From Astropecten irregularis (lineage: Eukaryota > Echinodermata > Asteroidea > Paxillosida > Astropectinidae), in the NCBI GenBank assembly GCA_963971285.1, contig OZ020254.1:3720001-3784000 (forward strand): DNA of 64,000 bases. Reading direction: 5' to 3'. Positions within the stretch are counted from its first letter, which is position 1; every line of letters begins with the position of its first letter. The notes under the pieces are model-generated. The model did no database searches. It worked only from the letters and a program-made list of their open reading frames with translations, and was not told the DNA's origin. Of the stretch, positions 44,885-58,099 are shown piece after piece. A program made the position numbers and the translations under genes.

Positions 44885-45056
44885 GATTTGATCTTACCCC
44901 AAGATCAAAACTGTTTTCGGTCTTTGTTTGACTAATTTCTAGATAAATATGCCATTTCTGGCAAAAATATGTTAACGTCATGCTTCTACCAGCACCATCT
45001 TCATACATTTTCTGTTTGGGTATGCTACTAATCCTGTAGGCCTATACTGTACCTTT
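44885..45056 (+). mobile_element. MITE, AATCCTGTACTGTACCT family, truncated copy
   Basis: It starts at GATTTGATCTTACCCC and ends CTATACTGTACCT. The 5' half is missing. Confidence 0.7.
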
Positions 45057-47605
45057 CAATGGGTTTTAAAATTACAAAACACAATTTGTAAACAAATCAG
45101 CTTCCAATGCTGACGACCAGCATTTAACGAAAACACCAACAAGCAAAATGCTACTTAAGCGATAATTAGCTGAGTCATTTACAAGCATAACGGCAAATAA
45201 CATTGATTTTAGGCTTAGCTGGTAACCCATACATGGTTTGTATTTCCATGATAAGCAGATATACAAAATGCTTAGCAACTTAGTGAACATTAGGTGATGC
45301 AGGACAGAGAACAAGCTTTTCTTATTTGCTTATTGATTTTTGGTTTGGGCGGGATGCAACACAACACAAGACATGTATTTTTCTTAGGAAGACCCGTTAA
45401 AAATGGCAAGGCATATAAATAATGTAGGCCTACCATGTGAATGACTTTCGGGGGAGGGGGTGGTCCAAAAGTATCCCAGAGGTTTTTTAGGCCATGATTT
45501 TCATTTCAAGATGCAAGGTGGTTCCCCCAATAGTCGATGCCATTACTTTAAAGAAAAGTGAACCTTTTTATGGGGTCATTTCAGAAGGTCATTGAGATCA
45601 ATCACATGTTTGGTCAGCATGCTGTATGTAGCTTTGCATCAAATAATAACTTGCTAATAAATACTTAGCTGTTCCCAAAAGACTTTCATATGAAAAACTA
45701 TATCAAGTCCAAATTCCCTTAGGTACATGTTTATTATCGATGAACTCTGAGTAAAATGTGCTGTAAATAAAACTCAAGATTATCCTACGAATGAGAAACT
45801 ATTATTGGTCTGAACCGTCAACTCAAACTTGCATGCCATGACATTGGTACATATGCCATGGAGGAAGAATCCTCCATGCATAACATCACACAAATCATCT
45901 CATGTAGTAGTTCCTAATAACCATGTGCACAAAGTGCACTAAGCTATAGTGATTACATGAATATAATGCATGATTTGTACATGCGTGGGTGTCTGCATTA
46001 GTACAATCATAATGTGCATGTACAACAATAGGCCTTACATTTTTAAGGGTGAAATTCGACCAAAACCCTGTACGGTCAAGGTCTCACTGTTCTTCGAGTT
46101 CACTATCAAACAAAGGCCACATCAGAGCTAGTCTGCACTATTTACGAGTCTTTGAGCGTTTCAACGAACTGGAATACCGCACAATACTGACGCCATTGAT
46201 TATACACACACGAGGTTCATTCCCATTGACCCACCACGTTTACACTAAGTAATACTGCGACGTGTACCAATAAAACCCTGCCAAACGATCGGCCATTACA
46301 ACCCCAGCCAAAAATCGCTAATTCCGCCACATCGGTCACTTTTCAGCACATCGGTATACATCTTCTTGATCTTTGTGATATTCTTTACCTACCTACCACG
46401 TCTGCAGTGCTCCAATGGTGTTTTCAGGTTGATTATGGGGGTGCAGAATGGGTGTTCGGCTGTCCACGGGCGGTAGTTCTGTGTCATACCACATACGGTA
46501 CGTAATGGCGCGACTTGCTTTGTGTTCGTATATGACGTGCGCGTATGGTATACTACCCATAAAGGACACAGACTGTGTATAAGTACGTATAGGCCTAGCT
46601 ACATAACTCGACGTTGCACATTCACGTTGCACGCAATCACGCATGCCACGTGAACACAATTGATTAGTCTATGGCCTTTAAACAAAATTCCCGGATGATT
46701 GTACATTGATGTTCCATATCATTTAGTCAATATTTTAATTTTTTCTGTAAACCATGGCGGCAGTTTATTTACGAAACGTGATGGTACAAATTAGTGCCAA
46801 GGTTTTGATGGCCCTGGCACTAGGCCTATTTGTTTTCTTCCATTCTCCACAACTACGAAGGAAGGAATAGCAATGCTTTAAGTTATACCTATACCATGGA
46901 GGAAGGAAAAGACTCCATGCCTATACCTACATGTACGTACATTGAATCTCCCAACAACAATAGTCAATATTGTATGATACATAATGGAGGTAGACACAAA
47001 ATATCGGCTATTATAGGCGCGCCGCCATTGCGTAGGCCTACCTTTGGTCATTGTGTCCAACTGTATACAATGTGCGTGGCCAAAACCTTAAAACAAATAC
47101 CGTTTCAATCAAATTGACCCTATTGGCAATCACCATCTCCATCTCAAACAGGATTGAAACCTTCTTGGATCAATAATTGCTTGTTGAACATATAAATAAT
47201 ATTCTGTGAAGGGCGAGCATATTTTGCATAAATCTACCAGACGAAAAAAAAAACATTAATACTATTCTGTCACCTAAGTCTTTCCCCTGTTTTTGGTCTC
47301 TATAATTAAACATCCATTTTATGTGACGGAATTCGCTTCAACAAGGAAATAAATTGCCAAATAGAGTACAATGCATGATTTATTTAACACTACCTGTGTG
47401 TCATTCAACATGACTGTGCAGTATAATATAATTATGACGGAGCAATGGACGAAACATCTTCCATTTTCCGTGTACATTGGGTAAATAAAACGCATAAGCG
47501 CATGCACCCGGCCCCGGCTCATATTTACAAGCGAATTGCGCTACGATTTGAATTTTGGTGATGCCCACATTGTTGTTCTTACTGATGAGGGCCATTACTC
47601 CGTAC

Positions 47606-47808
47606 GAAAATAATGAGGCTTGGGATATTTTGCTACTCTTTTGTGTCCTAAAATGCTAAATGAATTAAAATAATGTACATGGCAAAGCTAGAGCCTTGCT
47701 TCATCTGCGGTGCCATGTGGGATGGGAGGCAATCCCTTCCTCTCGTTTTGTGGGCCTCAAATGGCGGTAACGAAATAACTTTCCAAGCCCGGTTTCGTAA
47801 AAGGCCAT
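47606..47808. mobile_element. MITE, GGGCCTTTACGAAA family, copy 2
   Basis: It shares GGCTTGGGATATTTTGCT, TTTTGTGGGCCTCAAATGGC and GTTTCGTAAAAGGCC with 23806-24016. The left terminus is eroded. Confidence 0.75.
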
Positions 47809-48481
47809 AGGACTGACATCGTTTCGCTTTACAATATACATGTACCACAAGTACTAGGAGGCCCATAGAGGTAGAAATAATTATATACCACTAGTCATGT
47901 ATACCTCCATGTTTGACCCATGAACATTAATGTAGACACGTCCCCAGACCTGGGGGTATGATCTTGTAGCTGGGTCGTACTTCAATATACATTTGTGCAC
48001 AAAATCATTTTATATAAAGTAAAAACCTTGGGGGCGTAACCCCCCCCCCCGTGATCTACGCCCATGCCCATGAACCACTGCTTATCACATATGCAACGAA
48101 ATCACTAGAGCCATTTAAAACGTCACCCACGTAGGCTACGTACGTACATGTGTACAACAATACCATGTACTTAGAATGTGTAAAGCATTATTAAACTGTA
48201 AGTTGTGCTGTATCATTGAACCATAGAGTAATACCTTGTATACTATGAGTATGAATTTATGTGCGAGTTATGGGTCACGTGACTTTTCTTTTGGCGTTTG
48301 TGTACCATGTGTGTGCGGCCAAACCTTACCTTACATTGACCTTCATTATTGATGATGTTCAGTGGTGCACTGCGCTGAGGCCTATGAAATTATGTACATG
48401 TAACAAGCATGTGTCGATGTATAATACAGAACTATAGCAATAGAACTTACGCCAGGCCGCTTATATAAGTTATACCAGTTA

Positions 48482-48844
48482 GGCCATAAACAAAAAATTG
48501 TTGTATTGGCGTAACGGAGGGTTGGAAAATAGGGTAGGGCGGGCGGATTTTTGTTTTTAATTTAATTTTTCCTGTATTAAATGCTTTTTTTCCTGTATAT
48601 CACAGTATTTGACGAGTGAAATAAAGACAAGAAATGACATCTTTAACCAGTCTGGTTTCCATCTTTTGCTCCTTTTAAGCTTTTAATCTGCATACAAATT
48701 TGCGATTTATTTTTTTATTATTCTTTTTTTTCCCGATTTTGTTTTTTATTAAAAAACACACCTTTTTTTGTTTAGCATGTTTACGGTCGGGGCATATTTT
48801 TGGGTCGGGCGGGTTACGCCAATACAACAATTTTTTTTATGGCC
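48482..48844. mobile_element. MITE with TTA target duplication (Harbinger-like)
   Basis: The ends GGCCATAAACAAAAAATTG and CAATTTTTTTTATGGCC continue into TTGTATTGGCGTAAC and GTTACGCCAATACAA. TTA stands on each side (48479-48481 and 48845-48847). A 3-bp TTA duplication fits PIF/Harbinger. The interior is T-rich and non-coding. Confidence 0.75.
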
Positions 48845-48887
48845 TTACTATAGTGAGCATTCAGTTACTAGTGAGCATGCGTATGAT

Positions 48888-49229
48888 TTAAAGGCAGTAT
48901 CATATTGGTAACAAACCAAAACAGAAATGTTCACAGATTTACATGAAGATGGTGGTGGTACAACATACCGTTAAAATGTTTCCTCCTGAAATTGTGTATT
49001 TATCCAGAAATTAGTAAAACAACGACCGACAATCTTTTTGATCTTTTAAAAGATCACAAATAAAAGAGAAAAGACTTAAGAAATACTGTGGCCGTTTTCA
49101 CTGTTTTCTCAAAACGTGGGCACCGTATGGGACTGAAATTTTCACAGATTACTTACTGTATTTTCCTTGATATTTTTGCCCATGAATCTGTATTTCTTTG
49201 ATAAAAACCAAAGTATGATACTACATTTG
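48888..49229 (+). mobile_element. MITE of the TTAA-flanked family
   Basis: It begins TTTAAAGGCAGTATCATA and ends CCAAAGTATGATACTACATTT. It carries GGGCACCGTATGGGACTGAA and the TTTTGATCTTTTAAAAGATC hairpin in the orientation opposite to 42335-42663. Confidence 0.8.
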
Positions 49230-49311
49230 ATCAAAGCAAAAATATTTAAGAACGATATGCTGCATGTGCAGTGCAAACAAATAATGAGCCACAGCACGCA
49301 CATATAGGTAC

Positions 49312-50008
49312 ACTGGTATTATACCAGAAATGTTTACATATTAATAACATATTTACATATAACTTTCAGCGTATGAAGATGGTGCTGGTAGAAACATGCC
49401 ATTAAAACATTTCCGCCAGAAATGGTGTATTTTTCCAGAAATTCGTAATACAAAGACCGAAAACAGTTTGATCTGGAGTAAGATCGAAACCATTCTTTAT
49501 GTTTAGTATAAGAAAATTTGAGTTGGGTTTTCGCTATTTTCTCGTGACTCAGATTGAACTCAACTGTTCAAAGGCTTATTATGTCATGTATACCTGCTGG
49601 ATTAGATAAAGTGTGAGTTCTGCTCTGCGACCTTCACCGATCAGTACCTTTCAAGTAAAGTTAATGTAATACTTTGTTTTTTTGTCAAAGAAATAGATTA
49701 TTGGGCAAAAATATGAGCAAGATACAGTCACAGTCATCTGTGAAAATTTCGGTCCCATACGGTGCTCAGTTTTTAAGAACAGTGAACAGTGAAAATGGCC
49801 ACGTTTTTTTTAAAGTCTTTTCTCTTTTATTTTTGATCTTTTAAAAGATCAAAAGGATTTTCGGTCGTTGTTTTACTAATTTCTGGATAAATACACCATT
49901 TCAGGCAGAAAAATTTTAACGATTATGTTTGTACCACCACCATATTCATACCCTGTAAATTATAGGTAAAAATCTGTGAAAATTTCAATTTCTTACCAAA
50001 GTATGTTA
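49312..50008. mobile_element. Two adjacent related MITEs
   Basis: 49312-49654 is an inverted copy of the CTGTACTGTACCT family (GATCTGGAGTAAGATCGAAA and CTCGTGACTCAGATTGAA). 49657-50008 is a copy of the TTAA-flanked family (GTAATACTTTG and GGTCCCATACGGTGC). Their side-by-side position shows shared core text in opposite orientations. Confidence 0.75.
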
Positions 50009-50163
50009 AGACACCAAAACAGAAATGTTATTATGTTATGCTAGTACCTTTAAACGACAACCAAATCAACTGATAAGGAAAAGGTTGATCGATTTGATGT
50101 GACGATATCACGCGATATGTCATGTTGCGACGTGGTCGCTACCTTTCAACTACTAGTTCATCA

Positions 50164-50671
50164 AGGGGCCGTCCATAAAGTACGTACGCACGAAATGCCG
50201 ACTTATTTGACCCCCCCTCCCCCTCTGTACGCATGGCGTACGCATTGATCCCAACCCCCCCTCCCCCCCTGTACGCATACGCATTCAACATTAGGTTTTT
50301 TCACTTCTCGTGGTGCCTTGCTTTAGCATCATTAAAATGTCACCGTAATCCGGGCCGGTACCGTAATTGGGACGTCACTTTCAAATTCTGAAATGAATGA
50401 CTAAAGTTTAACAGGTTTTTATACATTTACAGATGGATTTTACTATTTGTTATCATGTTGAATAAGAAAAAAAAGGAAAAAACAAAACAATCCCGGTGCT
50501 TTTTCACGTTTTTTTCCTCTCTATTCGCGCGATAATGCTATGCAAATTTTTCGTTTGCGTACGGTACGCATTGGCCTTAACCCCCCCTCCCCCCCTGTAC
50601 GCATGGCGTACGCATCGGTAACAACCCCCCCTCCCCCCCTTCGTGCGTACGTACTTTATGGACGGCCCCCA
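50164..50671. mobile_element. MITE with GGGGCCGTCCATAAAGTACG ends
   Basis: GGGGCCGTCCATAAAGTACG at the left and CGTACTTTATGGACGGCCCC at the right are exactly complementary. Both ends carry ACCCCCCCTCCCCC runs and repeated TACGCATGGCGTACGCAT palindromes. There is no open frame. I recall similar termini from many animal genomes but do not assign a superfamily. Confidence 0.88.
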
Positions 50672-50689
50672 ACTTACGCTAGATTGACT

Positions 50690-52130
50690 CCACTCGTAAC
50701 CCGCGCGACATTGGGTTCAAAGGGGATTATAACCACACCCATGGGATATGGGATGTAGCCCTTGCTATACATGGCTAATATCATGCCCTAAAAACGGTTG
50801 TCAACTCAAGATCACGGACGCTTCTGATTATTAAAACTAATAAAAGATTTCTCGCCCAATAAAACAAACCACCATTGAAAATTTCATTTGATATTCATGG
50901 TCAGCGAACAACATCCAAAGAACAATCACAAGTGATACACAACACAAGGATATTTGGTTGAATTAAACCTGTATTTATTCAGACAGAAATGTCGCGCTTA
51001 CCAAATTGTTTTAACAGTCCCCTGGGCGTGGACTGGTTTATCCGTTGAATTGAAAGAGCGTCATCTATCGCTCAATTTGTCATACCCTTCCCCCCCCCCC
51101 TCATTTCACCACATGTACACTGAGATCGTGGATCTTGCGCACATGAAATACATTACCTGTTCATAGTGGCGTTTCTCATGGGGCTGATATAGATAATAGA
51201 TACGCATACAACAAAAGGGCAGATAAATAATAGTCATTCTGAAACCATGCAGCACTGCACTAAGCATGCATGCCCAATTCACGTCAACAACCGGGGACAT
51301 TAGATACACCTGACCATGAAAGCTGTAGGGAAAAGTCTTAAATATTAGGATTAATAATCCTAATAAATGAAAATTTAGAGGTGAGGAAAAAACTTGATCG
51401 TAGGGCTTATTTTTTAATTGAAGACTGAAGTGTCTTTTTATCAAGATTCTTTTTTTTTTTTTTACATGCCTGCATGACAGTACCAGGCCTAGATGTATAG
51501 GCCTATATATTGGTCAATATAGCACATAATGAATATACCCTTTCTACGTCCATGGTTATTAATTATAAAGGAACATTATTAAAGCGTTCGTGTATGACTA
51601 ATTATTATATTAGGCAATATTCAATATTGGAGCTATAAAAACAATACCTCCATGATTAAATGAAGTATTCATATTATGTTGCTATACCGCCAAAACAATC
51701 TTCGACTGAATACGTACACTAACGATCATGCATCTGTCCTCAATCACCCAGTTACATCAAACGCAGAAATGCAATCCAAGCACGACCTACTAAAGTGATT
51801 GTTATTACCAAGTACATAGGCCTATAAACGGTTTATGTTTCAGTTGTGTGCAGTCTGTCTGACCCAATTAAATGACAATGTCAAATTTTCCTCAGCATGC
51901 TTTCGATCTTTGTCACTCGTCCATAGCCTTGAAAATGGCTCCCATGTGCGAAGGTCGTGACCCGTTCCTACCTGACTTGCCATTTCACAACCAAAGTCAT
52001 TTGATAGAATAATAATGTCATTTGTCATATGTCAATATTTTTTGGTTCATTCCTATATGGTCATTGAGTAACTCGAGTTACGAACGCCGCTAGGTGTGTA
52101 GATTTAGTCCGAGACCTCAACTGCACAGGG
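50690..52130. other. Intergenic, no gene recognised
   Basis: AT-rich sequence. Short frames occur but without start context, domains or splice sites, and I see no repeat family member here. Confidence 0.4.
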
Positions 52131-52132
52131 CC

Positions 52133-52617
52133 TGGGCCGATTTCACCAAACTCTTCGTAATTTACTATCAATAGGACTTTTGATGCATTGAGGCCCTACG
52201 TGGGATAGGCCCCCTACGGTGGGTTGTCCTTCGTAACTCGAGTTACGATCGATCGCAGGTCTTCGTGAAATCGACCCCTGGGATCAGAGGGCTGGGTTGA
52301 AATTTCCAACGAAGTCAGTTTTATCGAGATGCAGTACTTCCATTTACACCAGTCGGCCCTCTGCGTTCCAATCAAGTCATTGTTAAGTTTTAGATCGAAG
52401 GTGGACAATAACATACACCAGTCTGCCTACCCCAGCCCAGGCTGACCACTTCATGCCTCCCCATCATCCTCTCTGGGGTCGATTTCACAAGCCCCATGAT
52501 CGATCGTACCGAGAGTTGTGAAGGATAACCCATCTTACGGTACGTAGGGCTTCAATGCATCACAAGTCCTGCGATTGATAATAAGTTTACGATGAGTTTG
52601 GTGAAATAGTCCACCCC
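52133..52617. mobile_element. Two inverted copies of the TAACTCGAGTTACGATC family
   Basis: 52133-52282 (GGGCCGATTTCACCAAACTC to GTGAAATCGACCCCTGG) and 52474-52617 (GGGGTCGATTTCACAAGCCC to TTGGTGAAATAGTCC) lie about 190 bases apart in opposite orientation. Both are relatives of 8878-9008. Confidence 0.78.
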
Positions 52618-53458
52618 AACCAATTGTTCTGATTCCCCCTCCATTTATGTGCATGCATCTTTAATTGCATCCTCTTGTCCTCTTGTCCTTAGCCTTCGAT
52701 AAAGATCCTGCTGGTATATCGAAACGTCTGGTCCTCCTAACTCCAAGCATTGTATAAATTTCAGGTCATTATTTTAGCGGATGAGCAGTTTGCAGCAGTT
52801 TCACTTTTATTGATTTGGATATAATCGCAATCCTGCATACATTCCAGTATATAATTACTGTAACCCGCATCACTTGAAACGTTATTGTTTTAAATTCACT
52901 CCATGGCCAGTATTATATCTGACGCGCCGGTTTGTGGCGCTTTGATATAAATCAGGGCACGGGTCATTGTCCAACAACCAGTGGTTTGAGTGTCGGCTTT
53001 TCTGGTCTCCAAGTGTTTTAGTTTGTTTTCTACGAACTCAGGCCTATGTCGAGACAGAAGTATTTGTCAGTGTCAAGCTTTGCAGAGCACTGACAAAAGA
53101 CAGCTATACCATATAAAACCAGGTGTTACGGATTATTTTAAATAAGAATAAGATATACTGCAGGACAGAAACTTCTACTGGGAATCGAGGGCTCTTTTGG
53201 GGTTGATGAAATGTAGTGAGGTTGGCGATGTCAGTAAACGAAGTGAATACGCTCGATCGGCTTCGTAATATACTGTGTGACTCGGAAAAATAATTGTAGG
53301 CCCAGATAGAAAAGGTTCTTCCAACTAGGGGTTGGTTGGAACATGGAGGAAGTGGAAATATTGTATCTTCAAGTGCTTTAAATCGTAATTTTGTTCTGAA
53401 AGGAAGAAATAAGTATTTTTGACTCCCTAATGAATTTTTGTATGTTGTTCTATAAACA

Positions 53459-53683
53459 TTAAAAGGCCTTTTTCACACGAAGGTAAAAAAAAAAACTCTC
53501 AACCATTGAGAAATTCTCCCATGGGTCTGGCCCTTGGTCAAAATCTCTCAAGGATTCACTTGGGACGTCGGTTACTCTCAAGAATTGGTGTCCTTTCGCA
53601 CGATGACACTTTTGTAAAATTTCGCAACCGTGAGAGAATTTCTCAATGGTTTGGAGTTTTTTAGCGTCGTGCAAAAAGGCCTA
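53459..53683. mobile_element. MITE with AAAAGGCCTTTTTCACACG ends
   Basis: AAAAGGCCTTTTTCACACGA and GTCGTGCAAAAAGGCCT are inverted. Inner arms AACCATTGAGAAATTCTC and GAGAATTTCTCAATGGTTTG are also complementary. It is non-coding. Confidence 0.8.
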
Positions 53684-53883
53684 AAATCCGACACCGTGCA
53701 TAAAAATGAAGTAATAAACTGCTGCAAACTGCTCATCAACCAAAATAGTGACCTGGAATGCTTGGACTGAGGGCCTGACATTTCGATCCTAGAAGGATCT
53801 CTCTCCCTCTCTGCAGCCTTTGACTTTGAGAAAGATCCTGCTATAGGATTTGTCAGGCCCTCCTAACTTCTTCAAGCAAGTGA

Positions 53884-56800
53884 AATATTTATCAGATGAC
53901 ATGACAGTTGCATTAATCTATTAACCGAATAACTCTTATATTCCAACAAAAAAAAAACTACTGTATAATTATAACCTATCGAAGAAAACTAAATATTCTT
54001 TTACAAAATATTTATGTTCAAATGACATGAATGAAGGGTTGTAAGATTTATTATGATTTGCTGTCACAGTGATATAACACCAGCTGCTACCTTACATAAC
54101 ACACATATTCCGAAATTAGCACATTCTCAAATTTCACCCTCCGCATGAACAACCTGTATAAAGATATACCCACCCCATAACACCTGTAAGCGAATCGAGC
54201 ACATGCATAAATGGGACATAATCGATCGATCATTGAGGGTATTGGAAGGAGAAATCATCCCAAAAACTATTATCAATGGACACGTTCATCATTATCACAC
54301 CGTAAAACTCAGAACCGTCTAGCGGGCGTCGAGTCGGTCCACCCCGATAGACTCAGGCGATCCTCGGCATCGAGTCATTGGCATTACACGGTGGTCACCG
54401 CACAAGGCAATTTATAGGTCTTTTATGACTGTCTGTGTCCACTTATTACGTCTCAATCGCCGTTATTTACCACTTGGCAGGCTCCTGGTCTTCGATGTAA
54501 TTCATCGTGAAGACGTCAATCGGTCTGCGGAATAATGAGAAAAGTAAACGGACTGCTACCTAAATCTGTCAACATTATCGACTCCCTGATGATTTTGGGA
54601 AAAAAAAGACACGGTACTTCGAGTCTGTGAAGAAGATGACTGTTCCACATCAGTTCTTTCTTATCCAGTTCCATGTATGATGTAACCAGAATTTATTTAC
54701 GCTCGTCCTAAAATGTTCATGCACACACGGGAGTCAACTTTGCTGTTTATTTCCAAATTAATGTTTGGGTTTTGCCAAGAAATGTATGTGGCATGGCGAA
54801 CACAGTCATTATTTAAATGAATGAAGGGTTGATAGCACTTCAATCCAATTCAATTCACATTTATTTCCATTCAGTACGCAATCTTAGATCAAAAATTATT
54901 TAAATCCTTGAAAATTCTTCTTGCTATCATGTTGTATACATAAATTTGTCAAAAGAACATACTTTGTTTTTTGTTAATATATTGAATTACAAAAGGAGAC
55001 GAAATTCTGGCACCCATAATTTCTTCAAGTTATGGTAATGTTATCGAAAATTAAGATAAAGCCTTTGACAAAGTGCTGAGATCGAAACATCAGGCCCTCC
55101 TATAACTGCAAGCATGAAAAATTATTGAGAAAAAAATGCATGCCATATAGAAACCAGTTATATTTGTAAAAGTAGTAGCCGTCATCGTTCATTTCAACAG
55201 CATTTATTGGTGTAATTTTAGGTTTCAATAAACTAGACAGCATGGTGTCGATTTCTTTTCATGATTGGGGGGGGGGGGGGGTGATCGGTGATTTGGTGTC
55301 CTATGCCAGGGAGCAAAGGATACCCCTCCCAAACCCCCTCCCAAACCAGGGACTTATTAATAAAAACAGAGACTAAAAGTCGCATTTTAGAGAATTTAAA
55401 AACGACATTCAGAAGAATTTCACACTGCGAAAAATTAAAAAAACAACAAGGATCATGTAATATTGCTATACAATAAACTTGAATGACATTCAACCTCGAA
55501 ATATTGAGGGGGATAATAATACACGCCATACCCCACCTCAAATATGGGGGATATATAATTTTGATTACTGGTTTTACTCTTTTCAAGATAAAACAGCATT
55601 TCATGCAGACACATTTTAAGGGTATGTTGGTACCACCACCATCTTTGTATACCATGTAAGTTATAGGTAAATCTGTGAAGATTTCTGTTTCGGTGTGTTG
55701 CCAAAGTATGATACTACCTCTATACAACTACATTATATACACATTCAGGGTGAATTCTAGGCTTGACCATGTACATGCAGGTAAAAATAGCCTCCAAGGC
55801 TCGCACACTACGTGTATACATGTAGAACTTGGAAATTAAAAATCAATAGATCGTGAAGAATAACATTAACCCAAAAGCTAAGTCACTGAACTCCTTGAAA
55901 ACCAGTGCCTACAGAAAATCGCCACAACAATCCAAACTGTTTAGTGTTTTCGACTTGTTATGATGATGAAAAGGCGCGCCTTCAATTTAAGAAAAGAAAG
56001 ATACACTACGACCGCAAGTTGAACAGACGCCAAGATTTTCAACACCTTCGTTCAACAACTGATAGCGCGCTTCTTTGTGCTTTCATTAGTAACTCTTGTA
56101 TCCAATGGAACCGACCTACTTTATCTCATCATGGATTCCTTATTGTCCATCACAACCAGTCATTGGCTGCGATTCTGAGGGCTCTGATTGGTCAGACGCG
56201 CGTACTAACAGATGTTTGCCGCGCTGAATAGAATACCGCGCCAATAGAGTCTTGTCTAATAATGAAGTTACCGTGGGAAAAAAGGGTTGTTGACGCTCCA
56301 TGGATCAGGCGAGTTCCAAGACTGGTGTCTGGGAAGAAACCGCATGATCTTAAAGGCACTGTCTTGTCATAGGCGAGGCCCTCAGGCTACTCTGTACATG
56401 GAATCATGATTGCAAACATTGCCTAGCATGAATTGTACAGACCCCTTTAAAACTAAAAGCAGACATTGCTGCACACCCTATGCGCTTGGATTGTATCATA
56501 GTGCATTGATACTTGTAAAACTAAAAATGGCGGTCCCCTTATTCAGGAAAGGAGTATAATAATCATAAACCGATTCTTATATGGATATCCGACAGGTTAA
56601 CAAAAAATGTTCGGCCTTTGAGATAAATCCTGCTGGAATCAAAATGTCATTGTCAGGCCCCACCCCCAACTTCATGCATTTTATATATTTCAGGTCAGTA
56701 ATTATTTTGATTGATGAGAAAATAGCACTAGCAACAGTTCATATTCCCCTTGTTTGTGTGAAAATGAAAGTTTTCTCTAAAAGCATGAACAAAAATTTAT

Positions 56801-57400
56801 TTCCTCTTGTCCTAATTGGCCTCTATATGGCATACAATGAAACAAATTTGAAATTTTGTTATGATGGTGTTTGGCCTAAATTCCTTTCAGGACAGACCAG
56901 CAATTTCTGTCAATTTTGTTGATTTACTTGCAAGGGTGGATTTCAACTTCCAACCGTACCAGTGCGCTTGCTAACGGCAAGTCGCCACCAGGCCCTGCAC
57001 CTGAGCTGCGTGGGGCACGCCGCGGCGCTGCACCCGGGGATGATACTGGGGGTTCCGCTGATGTCCAACCAGGGTTCCGTACAGCTAGCCGTTGACTACG
57101 GTTAACTTTTGCTTTTGGGTTTCCTGTATTCCTTTCAATATTTGTTTGGAACAAAGTAAACCATTTTGACCGCTGTACCGAACTGGAATAATAATTATAA
57201 TCTATGCTGAATTTCAACTTCACAGAAAATCCCAGCGTTTTCGGACAGATGGAAAAAGGAATATTGATTAAATGAAGAACATATCGAGATTCTTCATTAA
57301 GCAGGGAAAAGGGGTGGTTCTTGGGCTGCGCGCCATTTGTAAACTGTTGTGTTACTGGCATTTCTGTGTCAAGAATCTAGCAAAATCATCATGACCCACT
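53884..57400. other. Intergenic, no gene supported
   Basis: The sequence has several short frames. The longest, 55905-56231 on the plus strand (108 codons), matches nothing I know. 55560-55722 is a 3' fragment of the TTAA-flanked MITE family. A poly-G run sits near 55267. The GC-rich island at 56940-57110 is reported separately as a finding. Confidence 0.4.
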
Positions 57401-57648
57401 AAAGCAGAGGGTACAATGTCAACATTTTGGTAACATCTCGTTAACATGTTGCCCATGGGTATTGGTTCGTCGTTGTAGCTGAAAATGTTGTCAGTGCACT
57501 GTCCACAGAGCAAAACGAGTTGGGTAACATGTGGCAGCAATCATGTTGGCCAAATGTTGAGGGCCCAAAGTCCTGCTTGGGTACCCAGTTCCCCAGGTGA
57601 GTTAGGGCAACATGTTACCGAAATTGTTGACAGTGTACACTCTGCTTT
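57401..57648. mobile_element. MITE with AAAGCAGAGGGTAC ends
   Basis: AAAGCAGAGGGTACAATGTC and GACAGTGTACACTCTGCTTT are inverted. The inner arms AACATTTTGGTAACAT and ATGTTACCGAAATTGTT continue the match, so it is close to a palindrome. Confidence 0.8.
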
Positions 57649-57667
57649 GAGGATTTGTTTACCCACT

Positions 57668-57991
57668 TGAAGGTACTATCATACTTTGGTAGCATACAGA
57701 AACAGACATCTTCACATATTAACATAACAGGGCTTAACATTAGTTTTTTTCTGCCTGAAAAGCTGTATATTTATCCAGAAAAGAGTGAAACCAGTGACTA
57801 AAAACAATTTTGATCTTTTAAGATTAAAGAGAACGATGAAAAAAAGATACTGTGGGTGTTTTTCACTGTTTTCTCAAAAAGTGGGCACCGTATGGGACTG
57901 ACAATTTCACAGATGACTGTTACTGTATCTTCCATGATACTTTTACCCATGAATCTGCATTTCCTGGACAAAAAAGTAAATTATACCTTTA
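57668..57991 (+). mobile_element. MITE of the TTAA-flanked family
   Basis: It begins GAAGGTACTATCATACTTTG and ends with a decayed TTATACCTTTA. GGGCACCGTATGGGACTGA is present internally. Confidence 0.75.
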
Positions 57992-58099
57992 CAGGCAGAA
58001 TTAGGTAATTATTGTTCAACAGCAGAGTCGGAAGAACCTTCGAAAACTGTGTTACTGAGGCATACTGTGGTACTGTCAAAGACACTTTGACAAAAGCTT

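Larger units (their letters stand above)
41660..48480. other. Upstream flank of the zinc-finger gene, repeat-rich
   Basis: No coding frame is supported. The stretch carries several MITEs listed separately, plus a truncated TTAA-family copy at about 41763-41866. A CpG-rich segment at about 46,400-46,620 with a minus-strand donor-like CGTG|GTAGGT near 46,400 is a possible promoter and first exon for the zinc-finger gene, but this is weak. Confidence 0.35.

Noticed and set aside
55905..56231. A 108-codon gene
   Set aside because: There is no recognisable motif, no splice or promoter context and no upstream stop-to-start logic. It is compatible with chance in this length of DNA.
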